Assembly: GCF_024172165.1 (NCBI RefSeq)
Contig: NZ_JAMZEB010000002.1
Coordinates: 11,608,501-11,672,500, forward strand
DNA from: Nonomuraea thailandensis
GTDB taxonomy: Bacteria; Actinomycetota; Actinomycetes; Streptosporangiales; Streptosporangiaceae
Length of the DNA: 64,000 bases
Direction: 5' to 3'
Every line of letters begins with the position of its first letter. The stretch's first letter is position 1. The position numbers and the translations under genes are program-made. Of the stretch, positions 18,447 through 27,800 are shown piece by piece. The notes below the pieces were generated by a model, which worked only from the letters and a program-made list of their open reading frames with translations, was not told the origin of the DNA and made no database searches.

Positions 18447-19597
18447 CCGCCGTACGCGTGCTCGCGGCCGCGATACTCGCGTTCTCGGGGGCCACCACCG
18501 CCGACCCCGTCAGGGACCAGCAGCAGTGGGTCCTCGACGCGCTCAACGTCGAGCAGGCCTGGTCCGTCACCAAGGGCGAGGGCGTCACCGTCGCCGTCGT
18601 CGACAGCGCCGTGGACACCGGGGTCAAGGAGCTCAAGGGGCGGGTGGACAGCGGCCCCGACATGACCTCCGGCACGATCGAGCGCGAGCTGCCGCCCGGC
18701 AGGCACGGCACCGCCATGGCCGGGCTCATCGCCGGCTCCGGCGCGGACGACGGCTTCATCGGCGTCGCGCCCGGAGCGCGCATCCTGTCGCTGCCGATGG
18801 TCATCGACGACGAGCCCGGCTTCGCCGTGCCGCCGGTCGAGGGCGAGGGGACGACGGCCGAGAGCCCGCTCGCCCGCGCGCTGCGGTACGCCGCCAACCA
18901 CGGCGCCCAGGTCGTCAGCATGTCGATCGGCTCCTACGGGCCGCTGCGGTCGGAGCGCGAGGCCGTCTCGTACGCGCTCGGCAAGGGCGTCGTGCTCGTC
19001 GCCGCCGTGGGCAACGACGGCCAGACCCCGTACGCCAAGGAGAAGGGCACCTCCTACTGGAGCTTCCCGGCGGGCTACCCGGGCGTCATCGGCGTGGCGG
19101 CCACCGACAAGCAGGGCAGGCGGGCCACGTTCAGCAGCGACAACATGTCCGTCATGGTCTCCGCGCCCGGCGTCGAGGTGCCCGTGGTCAAGCGCGAGGG
19201 CGGCTACGAGCTGTCGGAGGGCACCAGCTCGGCCGCCGCGCTCGTGGCGGGCGTGGCCGCGCTGATCAAGTCGCGCCACCCGGGCCTGCGGCCAGAGCAG
19301 GTCGCCCAGGCCCTGGTGGCCGGCGCCAGGGGACGGCCGGCCGCCGGGTACGACGACCAGACCGGCTTCGGGGTCGTGGACGCCGCCGCCGCGCTGAACG
19401 CCGCCGAGCGGCTGACCGGCGCCAAGCGCAGCGTCGTGCCCGGCATGGAGCACTTCGGGCGAGGCGAGGACTCTCCCGTGCCGACGCGGCCGGGGGCGGA
19501 CCCGCTGCGGCTGTGGTTGTACGGGGGCGGCGTGCTGATCGCGCTGGTCGCCTTCTGCGGCGCGATCGTGGTGCTCAACCAGCGCAAGCAGGAGTGA
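18440..19597 (+). CDS. Mycosin-like S8 serine protease (cassette 2)
   Basis: This 385-residue subtilase has an N-terminal signal (AVRVLAAAILAFSGATTAD), catalytic Asp55 (VAVVDSAVD), His89 (GRHGTAMA), Asn192 (AVGNDG) and Ser263 (SEGTSSAAA), and a single C-terminal membrane helix (LYGGGVLIALVAFCGAIVVL). The intact triad predicts activity outside the membrane. It clearly arose by duplication with the 16270 gene, and the 7-nt GTGCTGA overlap with its partner gene is identical in both cassettes. Sequence divergence suggests an old duplication with separate roles. Confidence 0.88.
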   Translation: MLTAVRVLAAAILAFSGATTADPVRDQQQWVLDALNVEQAWSVTKGEGVTVAVVDSAVDTGVKELKGRVDSGPDMTSGTIERELPPGRHGTAMAGLIAGSGADDGFIGVAPGARILSLPMVIDDEPGFAVPPVEGEGTTAESPLARALRYAANHGAQVVSMSIGSYGPLRSEREAVSYALGKGVVLVAAVGNDGQTPYAKEKGTSYWSFPAGYPGVIGVAATDKQGRRATFSSDNMSVMVSAPGVEVPVVKREGGYELSEGTSSAAALVAGVAALIKSRHPGLRPEQVAQALVAGARGRPAAGYDDQTGFGVVDAAAALNAAERLTGAKRSVVPGMEHFGRGEDSPVPTRPGADPLRLWLYGGGVLIALVAFCGAIVVLNQRKQE

Positions 19598-19695
19598 CCG
19601 CCACGAGTGTGCGGAAGGGCCGTGCCGACCGGCGAGAGGGGAGGTGACCGAGTGCGATTCTCGTTGAGGAGGAAGATCCGCTATGGTCCCGCTCC

Positions 19696-20055
19696 ATGGG
19701 ATACGAGCTGCGGGTGGTGCGTGAGTCACCACTCGCCTTCGCGGAGCTCGCGGAGGCCATCGCGCCGGCCGGTTTCGAGCTGCGCGGATCCGACGAGATC
19801 GTGATCGGCCACGCGGGCGGCGTGCACGCCGTGGCGAGCTGGCAGGGCCAGCTCGTCGGCGAGCCGGGCTCCGACTGGCAGGTCGCCCAGCTCCTGCGCC
19901 TGTCCACCGCGCTCGGCGGCCGGCTGATGGGCGAGGACGGCGAGGAGTACCTGCTGAACGAGGGAGTCATCGAGGTCTCGGCGGCCGGAGGCGTGGTCGA
20001 GATCGGCAAGTTCGAGGAGATCATCGACGCCGGTCCCGCCGCATGGAGCCCGTGA
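19696..20055 (+). CDS. Small hypothetical protein upstream of ATL gene
   Basis: I do not recognise this 119-residue soluble acidic protein (MGYELRVVRESPLAFAEL...). It looks alpha/beta, with a VHAVASWQGQLVGEPGSDWQ segment in the middle, no membrane segment and no cysteines. Its end overlaps the start of the alkyltransferase-like gene by 13 nt, so they are co-transcribed. The ribosome site is weak. Function unknown. Confidence 0.65.
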   Translation: MGYELRVVRESPLAFAELAEAIAPAGFELRGSDEIVIGHAGGVHAVASWQGQLVGEPGSDWQVAQLLRLSTALGGRLMGEDGEEYLLNEGVIEVSAAGGVVEIGKFEEIIDAGPAAWSP

Positions 20056-20357
20056 ACCCGTTCGTCGAGCGGGTGCTCGACCTGGTCGAACGCATCCCGC
20101 CCGGCAAGGTCATGGCGTACGGCGACATCGCCGAGTATCTCGGCGAGGGCGGCCCCCGCCAGGTCGGCAAGGTCATGAGCACGTGGGGTGGCGGCGTGCC
20201 GTGGTGGCGCGTCGTCCACGCCGACGGCACCGCCGCCGCCCCCGACCACCTGCAACGATGCCTGGCCCACTGGCGCGAGGAGGGCACCCCGCTGCGCGGC
20301 GAGCGGGCGGACATGCGCCGGGCCCGCTGGGACGGGCGTTCAGCCGATTTTCAGTAA
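20043..20357 (+). CDS. Alkyltransferase-like (ATL) protein, MGMT family
   Basis: This 104-residue protein has the DNA-binding domain of O6-alkylguanine-DNA alkyltransferase: VERIPPGKVMAYGDIAEYLG, then GGPRQVGKVMS and PWWRVVHADG. The reactive Cys of the enzyme motif PCHRV is replaced by Trp54 (PWWRV), the mark of ATL proteins, which bind alkylated guanines and pass them to nucleotide excision repair instead of removing the alkyl group. Gene order matches Rv3204. A GTG at 20052 is an alternative start. Confidence 0.88.
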   Translation: MEPVNPFVERVLDLVERIPPGKVMAYGDIAEYLGEGGPRQVGKVMSTWGGGVPWWRVVHADGTAAAPDHLQRCLAHWREEGTPLRGERADMRRARWDGRSADFQ

Positions 20358-20460
20358 CCCACCTGACCTGCGGTTTCGCTGAACGGGCGATTCTGTGACA
20401 TGTGACTCCCATTACCATGGGCAGAACACTGATGGCGGCCCGAAAGGCGGTGCCTCCCCT

Positions 20461-23313
20461 ATGGCAACCGGCGTCACAGCCCAGAGCCAGGGCGGCGATT
20501 CGCTCGCCGACCGCCTGAAGGCTGTCCAGGATCTCTGCGATCGTGGCGAGCCCTTCGACGCGGTCATGCGAGCGGTCGGCCCCGGCGGTCGCGACGCGGC
20601 GTTCGACAACGAGGTGCTCAGCGGCCCGCTCGGGGCCCGCATCGACCTCGCGGTCAAGCGCGGCGCGGCGCGGCGGCGGGAAATGCTCGACCTCGTCCGT
20701 CCCTACCTCAAAGGCGTGGACGCGCGCGTCAAACGTGACCTTCCGGTCGCCCGCCGCGTCATCTGCCACCTGATCGAGCACCGTCCCGACGAGGAGCTCG
20801 TCGAGGGCGAGACGCTCGCCAAGGTGGTCACCGCGGCGGCCGAGCCGTCCAAGCGCATCCGCAAGGGCCTGAGCTGGTACGCCGACCTGCCCTTCCGTGA
20901 CGAGCTGCCGCCCGACCTCTACCGCCTGCGCCGCTCCGACCTGGTGCCGGTCACCCACATCGATGACATCGTCTGGGCCGGCGGCAAGCTGCGCGTGAGC
21001 GGCTTCGCCTACCTCGCCGGCCTGTCGGTGCGCAGCCGCAGGTTCAACCGGGCCACGGTGGTGCTGCGCGGGCCGCGCTGGCTGCCGCCGATCCGCCTGC
21101 GCACCCGCCGCGTCCTGGCCCCGGAGGCCACGCACGGCGCGCGCGAGCCCGGCTGCAACTACGACTGGTCCGGCTTCGCCGCCGAGCTGAGCCCGTGGCC
21201 GCTGCGCTGGCGCGGCGCGGTGCGCGGCGTGGTGTCCGGCGTGCGCCGCCGCATGCGGCACCGCCCCTCCGTGCCCGACGCCACGACGTGGCGGGCCGAG
21301 ATCGTGTTCTGGAGCCGGGGCGCGCGGGCCACGGGCCTGCTGCGCGGCTCCTCGATCGGCCGTCCGGAGCGGCCCGCCGGGCTCAGGCTGAAGCCCGGCT
21401 GGTGGGTCAGGCCCGTCTGGACCTCCGACCGGGCGCTGCAGCTCGTGCTGCAGCCCAACAGGGCCGAGCTGACCGGCGTGACGCTCGACGGCGACCGGCT
21501 GGAGCTGAGGATCTCCCTGCCCGACAGGCAGGTCACCAAGGGGCACGCCCGGCTGGGCGGCCACCGCATCGCCGCCGAGTTCACGCCGTCCGGCGACGGC
21601 ACCCAGGTCGTGGTCGGCCTGGCCGTGCCGGCCCTGCTGCAGGAGAAGGACGGCCGGCGGCTCTGGGTCGAGCCCAAGGGCGACCCGGCGGCCTCCGTCA
21701 TGCTGGCCGACCTGGTCGAGACCCGCACGCCGGTGGGCGATCGCGAGATCACCGTGCTCGGCGACCGCCGCGACCGCGTCGTCGTCTCCGCCCACCGCAT
21801 CCGCCCGGTGATCACCTCGGCGGTCTGGGAGGGCCAGGCGCTGCTCCTGCGCGGCCACTATCCCGACGCCCCCGGCCCGCGCACGCTCACGCTGCGCCAC
21901 CGGTCCGGGCTGTCGTACCTGCTGCCGATGGAGCGGTCCGGCGAGGAGTTCTCCGTCCGCGTGGAGCCCGCGTCCATGGACCGCTTCGGCGAGGCCGTGC
22001 CGCTGGCCTCCGGCACGTGGAACATGTCGCTGCGCCACCCGTCCGGCGAGATCGTCCCGCTGCGCATGGACCACGCGGCCCTGGCCGGCCTCGACGAGGA
22101 CCCGCGCACGCTCGGCGGCCACGTCTTCCGCATGATCTCGACCCGCTTCGACGTGCCGGTGATCACCGTGGAGGAGTCCAGGCCCGCCGAGGAGCGCGGC
22201 GTCGCCGGCACGCACGTCCTGCGCCGCGTCTTCTACCCGGCCCAGCGCAGCGAGCCGCTGCGAGACAGCACCGTCTACGTCGTCAACGACGGCCGCCACT
22301 TCTCCGACAGCGTCCGCGCCATCTACGAGGAGCGGCTGCGCAGGGGCGACGACCGCGAGCACATCTGGATCGTCAAGGACGGCGCCTTCGTGCCGCCCGG
22401 CGGCGCCACCGTCGTGCGCGCGGGCAGCCGCGAGCACCACGAGGCGCTGGCGCGTTCCCGCCACATCGTCACCAACTCCTTCCTGCCCGCCTGGTTCCGG
22501 GCGCGCGAGGACCAGGTGGTGCTGCAGACCTGGCACGGCACACCCGCCAAGCTCATCGGGAACGACCAGCCCCACATGCAGCGCGACCCCCGCCCGCCCA
22601 TCTGGCACCGCCAGGCGGCCGAGGTGCGCGGCTGGGACCTGCTGCTGTCGCAGTCGCCCTGGGCGACGCCGGTGCTGCGCAAGGCGTTCGGCTACAAGGG
22701 CGAGATCCTGGAGAGCGGCCTGCCCCGCAACGACGTGCTCAACTCGCCCGACCGCGACGCCCTCGCGGCGGCGGTGCGCGAGCGGCTGGGGCTGGCCGCG
22801 GGCAAGCGCGTGGTCCTGTACGCGCCCACGTGGCGCGACTACGACCGCAAGAACGCCATGGTGAAGCTGGACCTCGCCAAGGCCCGCGAGGCGCTGGGCG
22901 CCGACCACGAGATCCTGGTACGCGCTCACCCGATGCAGGCCATGCCCGCCGTCCCCGACATCGCCCGCGATGTCACCACCTATCCCGACATCACTGACCT
23001 GCTCCTGGTGGCCGACGTCCTGGTGACCGACTACTCCTCGGTCATGTTCGACTTCGCGAGCACCGGCAAGCCGATCGTGCTGTACGGCTACGACCTGGCC
23101 AAGTACGCCTCCAAGCGCGGTCTCTACATCGACCTGCCCGAGCAGGCGCCCGGGCCGCTGCTGTCGACGTCGGCCGAGGTGGTGGAGGCGCTGCGCTCGA
23201 TCGACGAGGTGGCGGCGGCCCACGCCGACCGCTACGACGCCTTCCGCGCCACGTTCGCGCCCAGGGACGACGGCAAGGCCACGGCCCGCGTGGTGGACCG
23301 CCTCTTCTCCTGA
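20461..23313 (+). CDS. CDP-glycerol glycerophosphotransferase-family polymerase (teichoic-acid type)
   Basis: This large protein (about 950 residues) has a C-terminal TagF/TagB-type domain: LQTWHGTPAKLIG, YAPTWRDYD, VRAHPM, TDYSSVMFDFA and the PIVLYGYDLAKYASKRGLYID-like end that binds the CDP-alditol substrate. The first 550 or so residues are a long N-terminal region with beta-rich segments and no domain I recognise. It probably polymerises or adds polyol phosphates to a wall teichoic acid. I chose the ATG at 20461; an upstream frame exists to 20395. It stands alone without tag/tar partners. Confidence 0.85.
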   Translation: MATGVTAQSQGGDSLADRLKAVQDLCDRGEPFDAVMRAVGPGGRDAAFDNEVLSGPLGARIDLAVKRGAARRREMLDLVRPYLKGVDARVKRDLPVARRVICHLIEHRPDEELVEGETLAKVVTAAAEPSKRIRKGLSWYADLPFRDELPPDLYRLRRSDLVPVTHIDDIVWAGGKLRVSGFAYLAGLSVRSRRFNRATVVLRGPRWLPPIRLRTRRVLAPEATHGAREPGCNYDWSGFAAELSPWPLRWRGAVRGVVSGVRRRMRHRPSVPDATTWRAEIVFWSRGARATGLLRGSSIGRPERPAGLRLKPGWWVRPVWTSDRALQLVLQPNRAELTGVTLDGDRLELRISLPDRQVTKGHARLGGHRIAAEFTPSGDGTQVVVGLAVPALLQEKDGRRLWVEPKGDPAASVMLADLVETRTPVGDREITVLGDRRDRVVVSAHRIRPVITSAVWEGQALLLRGHYPDAPGPRTLTLRHRSGLSYLLPMERSGEEFSVRVEPASMDRFGEAVPLASGTWNMSLRHPSGEIVPLRMDHAALAGLDEDPRTLGGHVFRMISTRFDVPVITVEESRPAEERGVAGTHVLRRVFYPAQRSEPLRDSTVYVVNDGRHFSDSVRAIYEERLRRGDDREHIWIVKDGAFVPPGGATVVRAGSREHHEALARSRHIVTNSFLPAWFRAREDQVVLQTWHGTPAKLIGNDQPHMQRDPRPPIWHRQAAEVRGWDLLLSQSPWATPVLRKAFGYKGEILESGLPRNDVLNSPDRDALAAAVRERLGLAAGKRVVLYAPTWRDYDRKNAMVKLDLAKAREALGADHEILVRAHPMQAMPAVPDIARDVTTYPDITDLLLVADVLVTDYSSVMFDFASTGKPIVLYGYDLAKYASKRGLYIDLPEQAPGPLLSTSAEVVEALRSIDEVAAAHADRYDAFRATFAPRDDGKATARVVDRLFS

Positions 23314-23334
23314 CCTCGCGTGCCCGCCGCGAGG

Positions 23335-23961
23335 TCAGAAGAGGTCGGGCAGGTTTCCCGGCAGCGGGTAGGTCTTCTTGGGGTCGTAGTCGTAGAGGAA
23401 GCTCAGGTCCGAGGTCCTGAGCACGATGTCGTCCGGCAGGCTCTCGGTGTACGCGTACAGCAGCGCCGAGATGCTGGTCCCGCAGACGATGTCGCCACTG
23501 GCGATCAGCTTGCGGACGTTGGCCAGCGGCACCCACTCCACGCGCTCCGCCTCCCACGGATGCGACGGCGCCCCGACGCGGGTGGCGGAGTCGGCCCGGT
23601 AGACGTGGTTGAGCCCGTCGGAGAACCCGTTGCTGGGCTGCACCGCCACCAGCGGCCGCAGGGCCCCCGGACGCCAGCCGGTCTCCTCCTCGACCTCCCG
23701 CGCTGCCGCGGCCATCGGCATCTCGCCCTCGTCCACCTGCCCGAGCGGGATCTCCCACGCCCAGCTGTCGGTGATGAAGCGATGCCGCCAGATCAGCAGC
23801 ACCCGGTCCTTGTCGTCGGTGACGACGGCTCCCGCACCCGGGGCCGTGCGGACGAGGCGATGGTCGAGGTGGCGCCCGTCGGGCAGCTCCACGTCCGCGA
23901 CCCGCACGTCGAGCCACTGATCGAGGTAGACGGACTTCTCGGAGTGGACCTGCCAGCGCAT
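23335..23961 (-). CDS. Nudix hydrolase (ADP-ribose pyrophosphatase-like)
   Basis: This 208-residue protein has a canonical Nudix box, G-x5-E-x7-REV-x-EE-x-GW, in the GQVDEGEMPM...REVEEETGW segment (about residues 74-96). The N-terminal beta-domain and the length resemble ADP-ribose or sugar-nucleotide pyrophosphatases. It hydrolyses a nucleoside diphosphate linked to another group; the exact substrate cannot be read. ATG start. It converges on the polymerase gene with 21 nt between the ends. Confidence 0.87.
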   Translation of the reverse strand: MRWQVHSEKSVYLDQWLDVRVADVELPDGRHLDHRLVRTAPGAGAVVTDDKDRVLLIWRHRFITDSWAWEIPLGQVDEGEMPMAAAAREVEEETGWRPGALRPLVAVQPSNGFSDGLNHVYRADSATRVGAPSHPWEAERVEWVPLANVRKLIASGDIVCGTSISALLYAYTESLPDDIVLRTSDLSFLYDYDPKKTYPLPGNLPDLF

Positions 23962-24039
23962 GCGATCGACCCCCGCACGAGGGAATGTTGACCCAACGTT
24001 ACAAGTCCGTACGCTCCGTACGTGCCCGAACCGCCGAAG

Positions 24040-24693
24040 TCACTTCCGCAGCTCGACCTCCAGCGTCAGCGGCGTCTGCCTGATCTCGTACGAGCCGAAC
24101 CCCGCCCCCGGGACCAGCCCCTCGAACTCCGCCTTCGTGTACGCCCGCCGGGGCAGGAACGACCGCAGCGCGAACCTGGTGAACACCCTGGACACCAGGC
24201 CCATCCGCATCCGCGCCACGTCCTCGTCGACGGCCTGCTTGGACACGTCCCTGCGCAGGTCGACGATCAGCCCGGTCCCGCCGGGCCGGAGCACCCGCCG
24301 CATCTCGCGCAGCGCCCCCGCCGGATCGGCGAAGTTCTTGAACGCGGCGAAGCAGACGAGGACGTCGAAGGCGTCGTCGTCGAACGGCATGGCCGCGGCG
24401 TTCCCGAGCCGGAAGTCGACCGGCACGCCGGCGTCGAGGGCCTTGCCGCGGGCGATCGCGATGAACGTCTCGCTGATGTCGAGCCCGGTGACCGTGTAGT
24501 CGCCCGTCCTGGCCAGGGCGATCGACAGGTAGCCGGGGCCGGGGCCCACCTCCAGGATCCTGGCGCCCTTGGAGGCGTACCGGCGTACCTGGGCGACCTG
24601 CTCGTCGTGGCGGGAGGCGGCCCTGCTGTTGCCGGCGTCGTACCAGCGGGCGATCGGGCCCTCCATGCTCATGCCTCTGTAGCCCTTTGTCAT
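24040..24693 (-). CDS. SAM-dependent methyltransferase, leaderless mRNA
   Basis: This 217-residue class I methyltransferase has SAM motif I VGPGPGYLS, the acidic loop VTGLDIS, motif DDAFDVLVCFAAFKN and motif LRPGGTGLIV. The substrate is unknown (UbiE-like small-molecule group). I chose the ATG at 24693 (MTKGYRGMSMEG) because a good promoter ends 7 nt before it, which makes the start codon the likely first base of the mRNA. A second start at 24672 has a conventional ribosome site. It is adjacent to the divergent adnA gene. Confidence 0.82.
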   Translation of the reverse strand: MTKGYRGMSMEGPIARWYDAGNSRAASRHDEQVAQVRRYASKGARILEVGPGPGYLSIALARTGDYTVTGLDISETFIAIARGKALDAGVPVDFRLGNAAAMPFDDDAFDVLVCFAAFKNFADPAGALREMRRVLRPGGTGLIVDLRRDVSKQAVDEDVARMRMGLVSRVFTRFALRSFLPRRAYTKAEFEGLVPGAGFGSYEIRQTPLTLEVELRK

Positions 24694-24700
24694 GACAGTC

Positions 24701-24740
24701 ACGATATGTCGCGTCATGGATAAGTCAAGATATATCGCGG
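24701..24740 (-). promoter_or_regulatory. Operator-flanked leaderless promoter of the methyltransferase
   Basis: On the minus strand TTGACT (24723-24728), 16 nt, TATCGT (24701-24706) form a -35/-10 pair 7 nt before the ATG at 24693. Two near-identical 12-bp boxes, CGCGATATATCT (24728-24739) and CGCGACATATCG (24702-24713), abut the -35 and overlap the -10. Paired boxes in those positions are typical of repressor sites; the regulator is not in the window. Confidence 0.65.
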
Positions 24741-24882
24741 TATCCGTGAAGCTCCTGGCGAACAAAGTGCCCGGCGTGTCGCAAGAAAATCCGACTTTTG
24801 CCTCGATACGGTAGGCGGATCGCTAGGGGAGACCGGGCAAGTCGGCACGATCTACCCCTGTGGTCTGGTGGAATCTAGTGCT

Positions 24883-27800
24883 GTGAGTGCTCAGACCTGG
24901 CGGTTGGTGCGGCGCGGCAGCGGGGGGCCCGATGTTCCTCCTGTGCTCGATGAGCATCAGCGTGCCGTGGTCGGGCATCGGAGCGGCCCGCTGCTCGTTC
25001 TCGCAGGTCCCGGCACCGGCAAGACGACCACGATCGTGGAGAGCGTGGTCGACAGGATCGAGCGGCGCGGCGTCGACCCCGAGCGCGTGCTGATCCTCAC
25101 CTTCAGCCGCAAGGCCGCCGAGGAGCTGCGCCGCCGCGTCACCGCCCGGCTGCGCCGCACCACGCGCACGCCGCTGGCCATGACCTTCCACTCCTACGCG
25201 TACGCGCTGCTGCGCCGCGAGTGCGTGCTGGCGGGCAAGGCGCCGCCTCGACTGCTCACCGGGCCCGAGCAGCTCCTGGAGATCCGGCGGCTGCTCCACG
25301 GCGAGCTGGAGTACGGCGCCCCCGACTGGCCCCAGTCGCTGCGCGAGCCGCTCAAGACGCGTGGCTTCGCCGAGGAGCTGCGCGACTTCCTGTCCCGCGC
25401 GAGCGAGCGCGGCCTCGACGCCGAGCGGCTGATCGCGCTCGGCCGGCTGCACGGGCGCCCCGACTGGGCCGCGGCCGGGCGCTTCTCCGAGCGTTACCAG
25501 GACAGGTTCGACCTGGCCCCGGAGGAGACCTACGACTACGCCGACCTGGTCGGCGCCGCCACCGCGCTGCTGGCCAGGCCCGAGATCCGCGAGCGCGAGC
25601 GGGCGGCGCACGACGTCGTGTTCGTCGACGAGTACCAGGACACCGACCCGGCGCAGGAGCTGCTGCTGGCGCAGCTCGCCGGCGACGGCCGCGACCTGGT
25701 CGCGGTGGGCGACCCCGACCAGTCGATCTACGGGTTCAGGGGCGCCGACGTGCAGGGCATCATGAAGTTCCCCGAGCGGTTCAAGACGCTCGACGGCCGC
25801 GAGGCGCCGGTGCTGGCGCTGCGCGTGTGCCGCAGGAGCGGGGCCGACCTGCTGGAGGCCTCCCGCCGGGTGGCCGCCAAGCTGCCCGTCGCGCCCGCGC
25901 CGACCCAGGAGCCCGGCCGGGATCCCGAGGACTGGCCTGATCATCGGCCCGATCATCGGCCCGATCATCGGCCCGATCATCGGCCCGATCATCGGCATGG
26001 TCACCGTGACCTCGCCGCGCCGCCGGACGCCGAGCCGGGCGAGGCGCGGGTGCTGCTGGCCGACAGCACCAGCCAGGAGGCCGCGATCGTGGCCGACACG
26101 CTGCGCCGCGCCCACCTGATCGACGGCGTGCCGTGGCACCGGATGGCGGTGCTGGTCCGCTCGGCCAGGCGGCAGGTGCCGCTGCTGCGGCGGGCGCTGA
26201 CCAACGCCGGCGTGCCGACGATGATCGCCGGTGACGAGGTGCCGATCGCGCAGGAGCCGGGTGTGCGCCCGCTGCTCACGATGTTGCGGGTGGCGCTGGA
26301 TCCGTCCGAGCTCGACGAGGGCACGGCCGAGGAGCTGCTGACGGGGCCGCTCGGGGGCACGGACATGATCGGCGTACGCCGCCTCCGCCGCGCCCTCAAG
26401 ATCGCCGAGAACGAGGCCATGGGGGTGGCCGCCGGTGAGGCGGGCGACCCCGGCGACCCCGGCGACCCCGGCGACCCCGGCGACCCGGGCGATTCCGCCG
26501 AGGCCGCCGAGGCCGCTGAGCCCGGAGGTCCCGCCGAGGAGGCGGCCGGCGAACGTGCGGAAGAGCGTGTGGAGGAGCGGGGCGAGGGTGACGTGGCGGT
26601 GGAGACCGTCGAGGAGGTCGAGGGGCTGCCGTTCAAGGCACGCTCGTCCGGCGAGCTGCTCGTCGCCGCGATCAAGGACATCCGTGAGCTGACCCGCGTC
26701 GAGCCGCACGTGGCGCTCCCCGCCGAGCGCGTGGCCAGGCTCCTGGCCGCCGCCCGCGAGGCCGTGCACCTCGACGGCACCGCGGAGGACCTCCTGTGGA
26801 CGATCTGGGACGCGAGCGGCCTGGCCCCCCGCTGGAGCGAGCAGAGCCTGTCGGGCGGCCCCAGGGGCGCGCAGGCCGACCGCGACCTCGACGCCGTGGT
26901 GGCGCTGTTCGACCACGCGGCCAGGTTCGTGGACCGGATGCCCATGGCGGGCCCCGAGGTGTTCATCGACGACCTGGCGGCCCAGGAGATCCCCGGCGAC
27001 ACGCTGGCCGACCGCGCCCCCGACGGCGACGCCGTGCGCGTGCTGACCGCCCACCGCTCCAAGGGCCTCGAATGGGACGTCGTGGTCGTGGCGGGCGTCC
27101 AGGAGGGCGTCTGGCCTGACCTGCGCCTGCGCGGCTCGCTGCTGGGCACCGAGGACCTCATCGACGTGGTCGAGGGCGGCGAGCCGAACAGGACCTCGCT
27201 CGTCTCCAAGATGCTGGCCGAGGAGCGCAGGCTCTTCTACGTGGCCGCCACCAGGGCCAGGCGCAGGCTGGTGGTCACGGCCGTGGGGGGCGAGGACACC
27301 GACGAGCGCCCGTCCAGGTTCCTGTCGGAGCTGATGCCGGGCGCGGTGGAGTCGGCCACGGTCGACGACCGGGCCCGCTGGCTCAACATGTCCGCCCTGG
27401 TGGCCGACCTGCGCAGCGCGGTGACCGACCCGACCAAGCCGCGCCGGGTGCGGCACGAGGCGGCGCGGCAGCTCGCCCGCCTGGCCGCCGCCGGGGTGCA
27501 GGGCGCCCACCCCAACGACTGGTACGCGCTCACCCCGATCTCCGACGACCGCCCGCTGAGCTGGCCGGACGGCGTCGTCAGCATCTCGCCGTCGGCGGTC
27601 GAGAGCTTCACCAAGTGCGGCCTGCGCTGGCTGCTGGAGACGGCGGTCGGCGCGGCCGGCACCAGCACCGCCCAGGGCCTGGGCAACATCATCCACGCCC
27701 TGGCCGTCCTGGCGTCCACCGACCTGCCCAGCGAGGACCTGCTGGGCGACCGCCTCGACCAGATCTGGAACGACCTCGACTTCGGCGGCGTCTGGTACAA

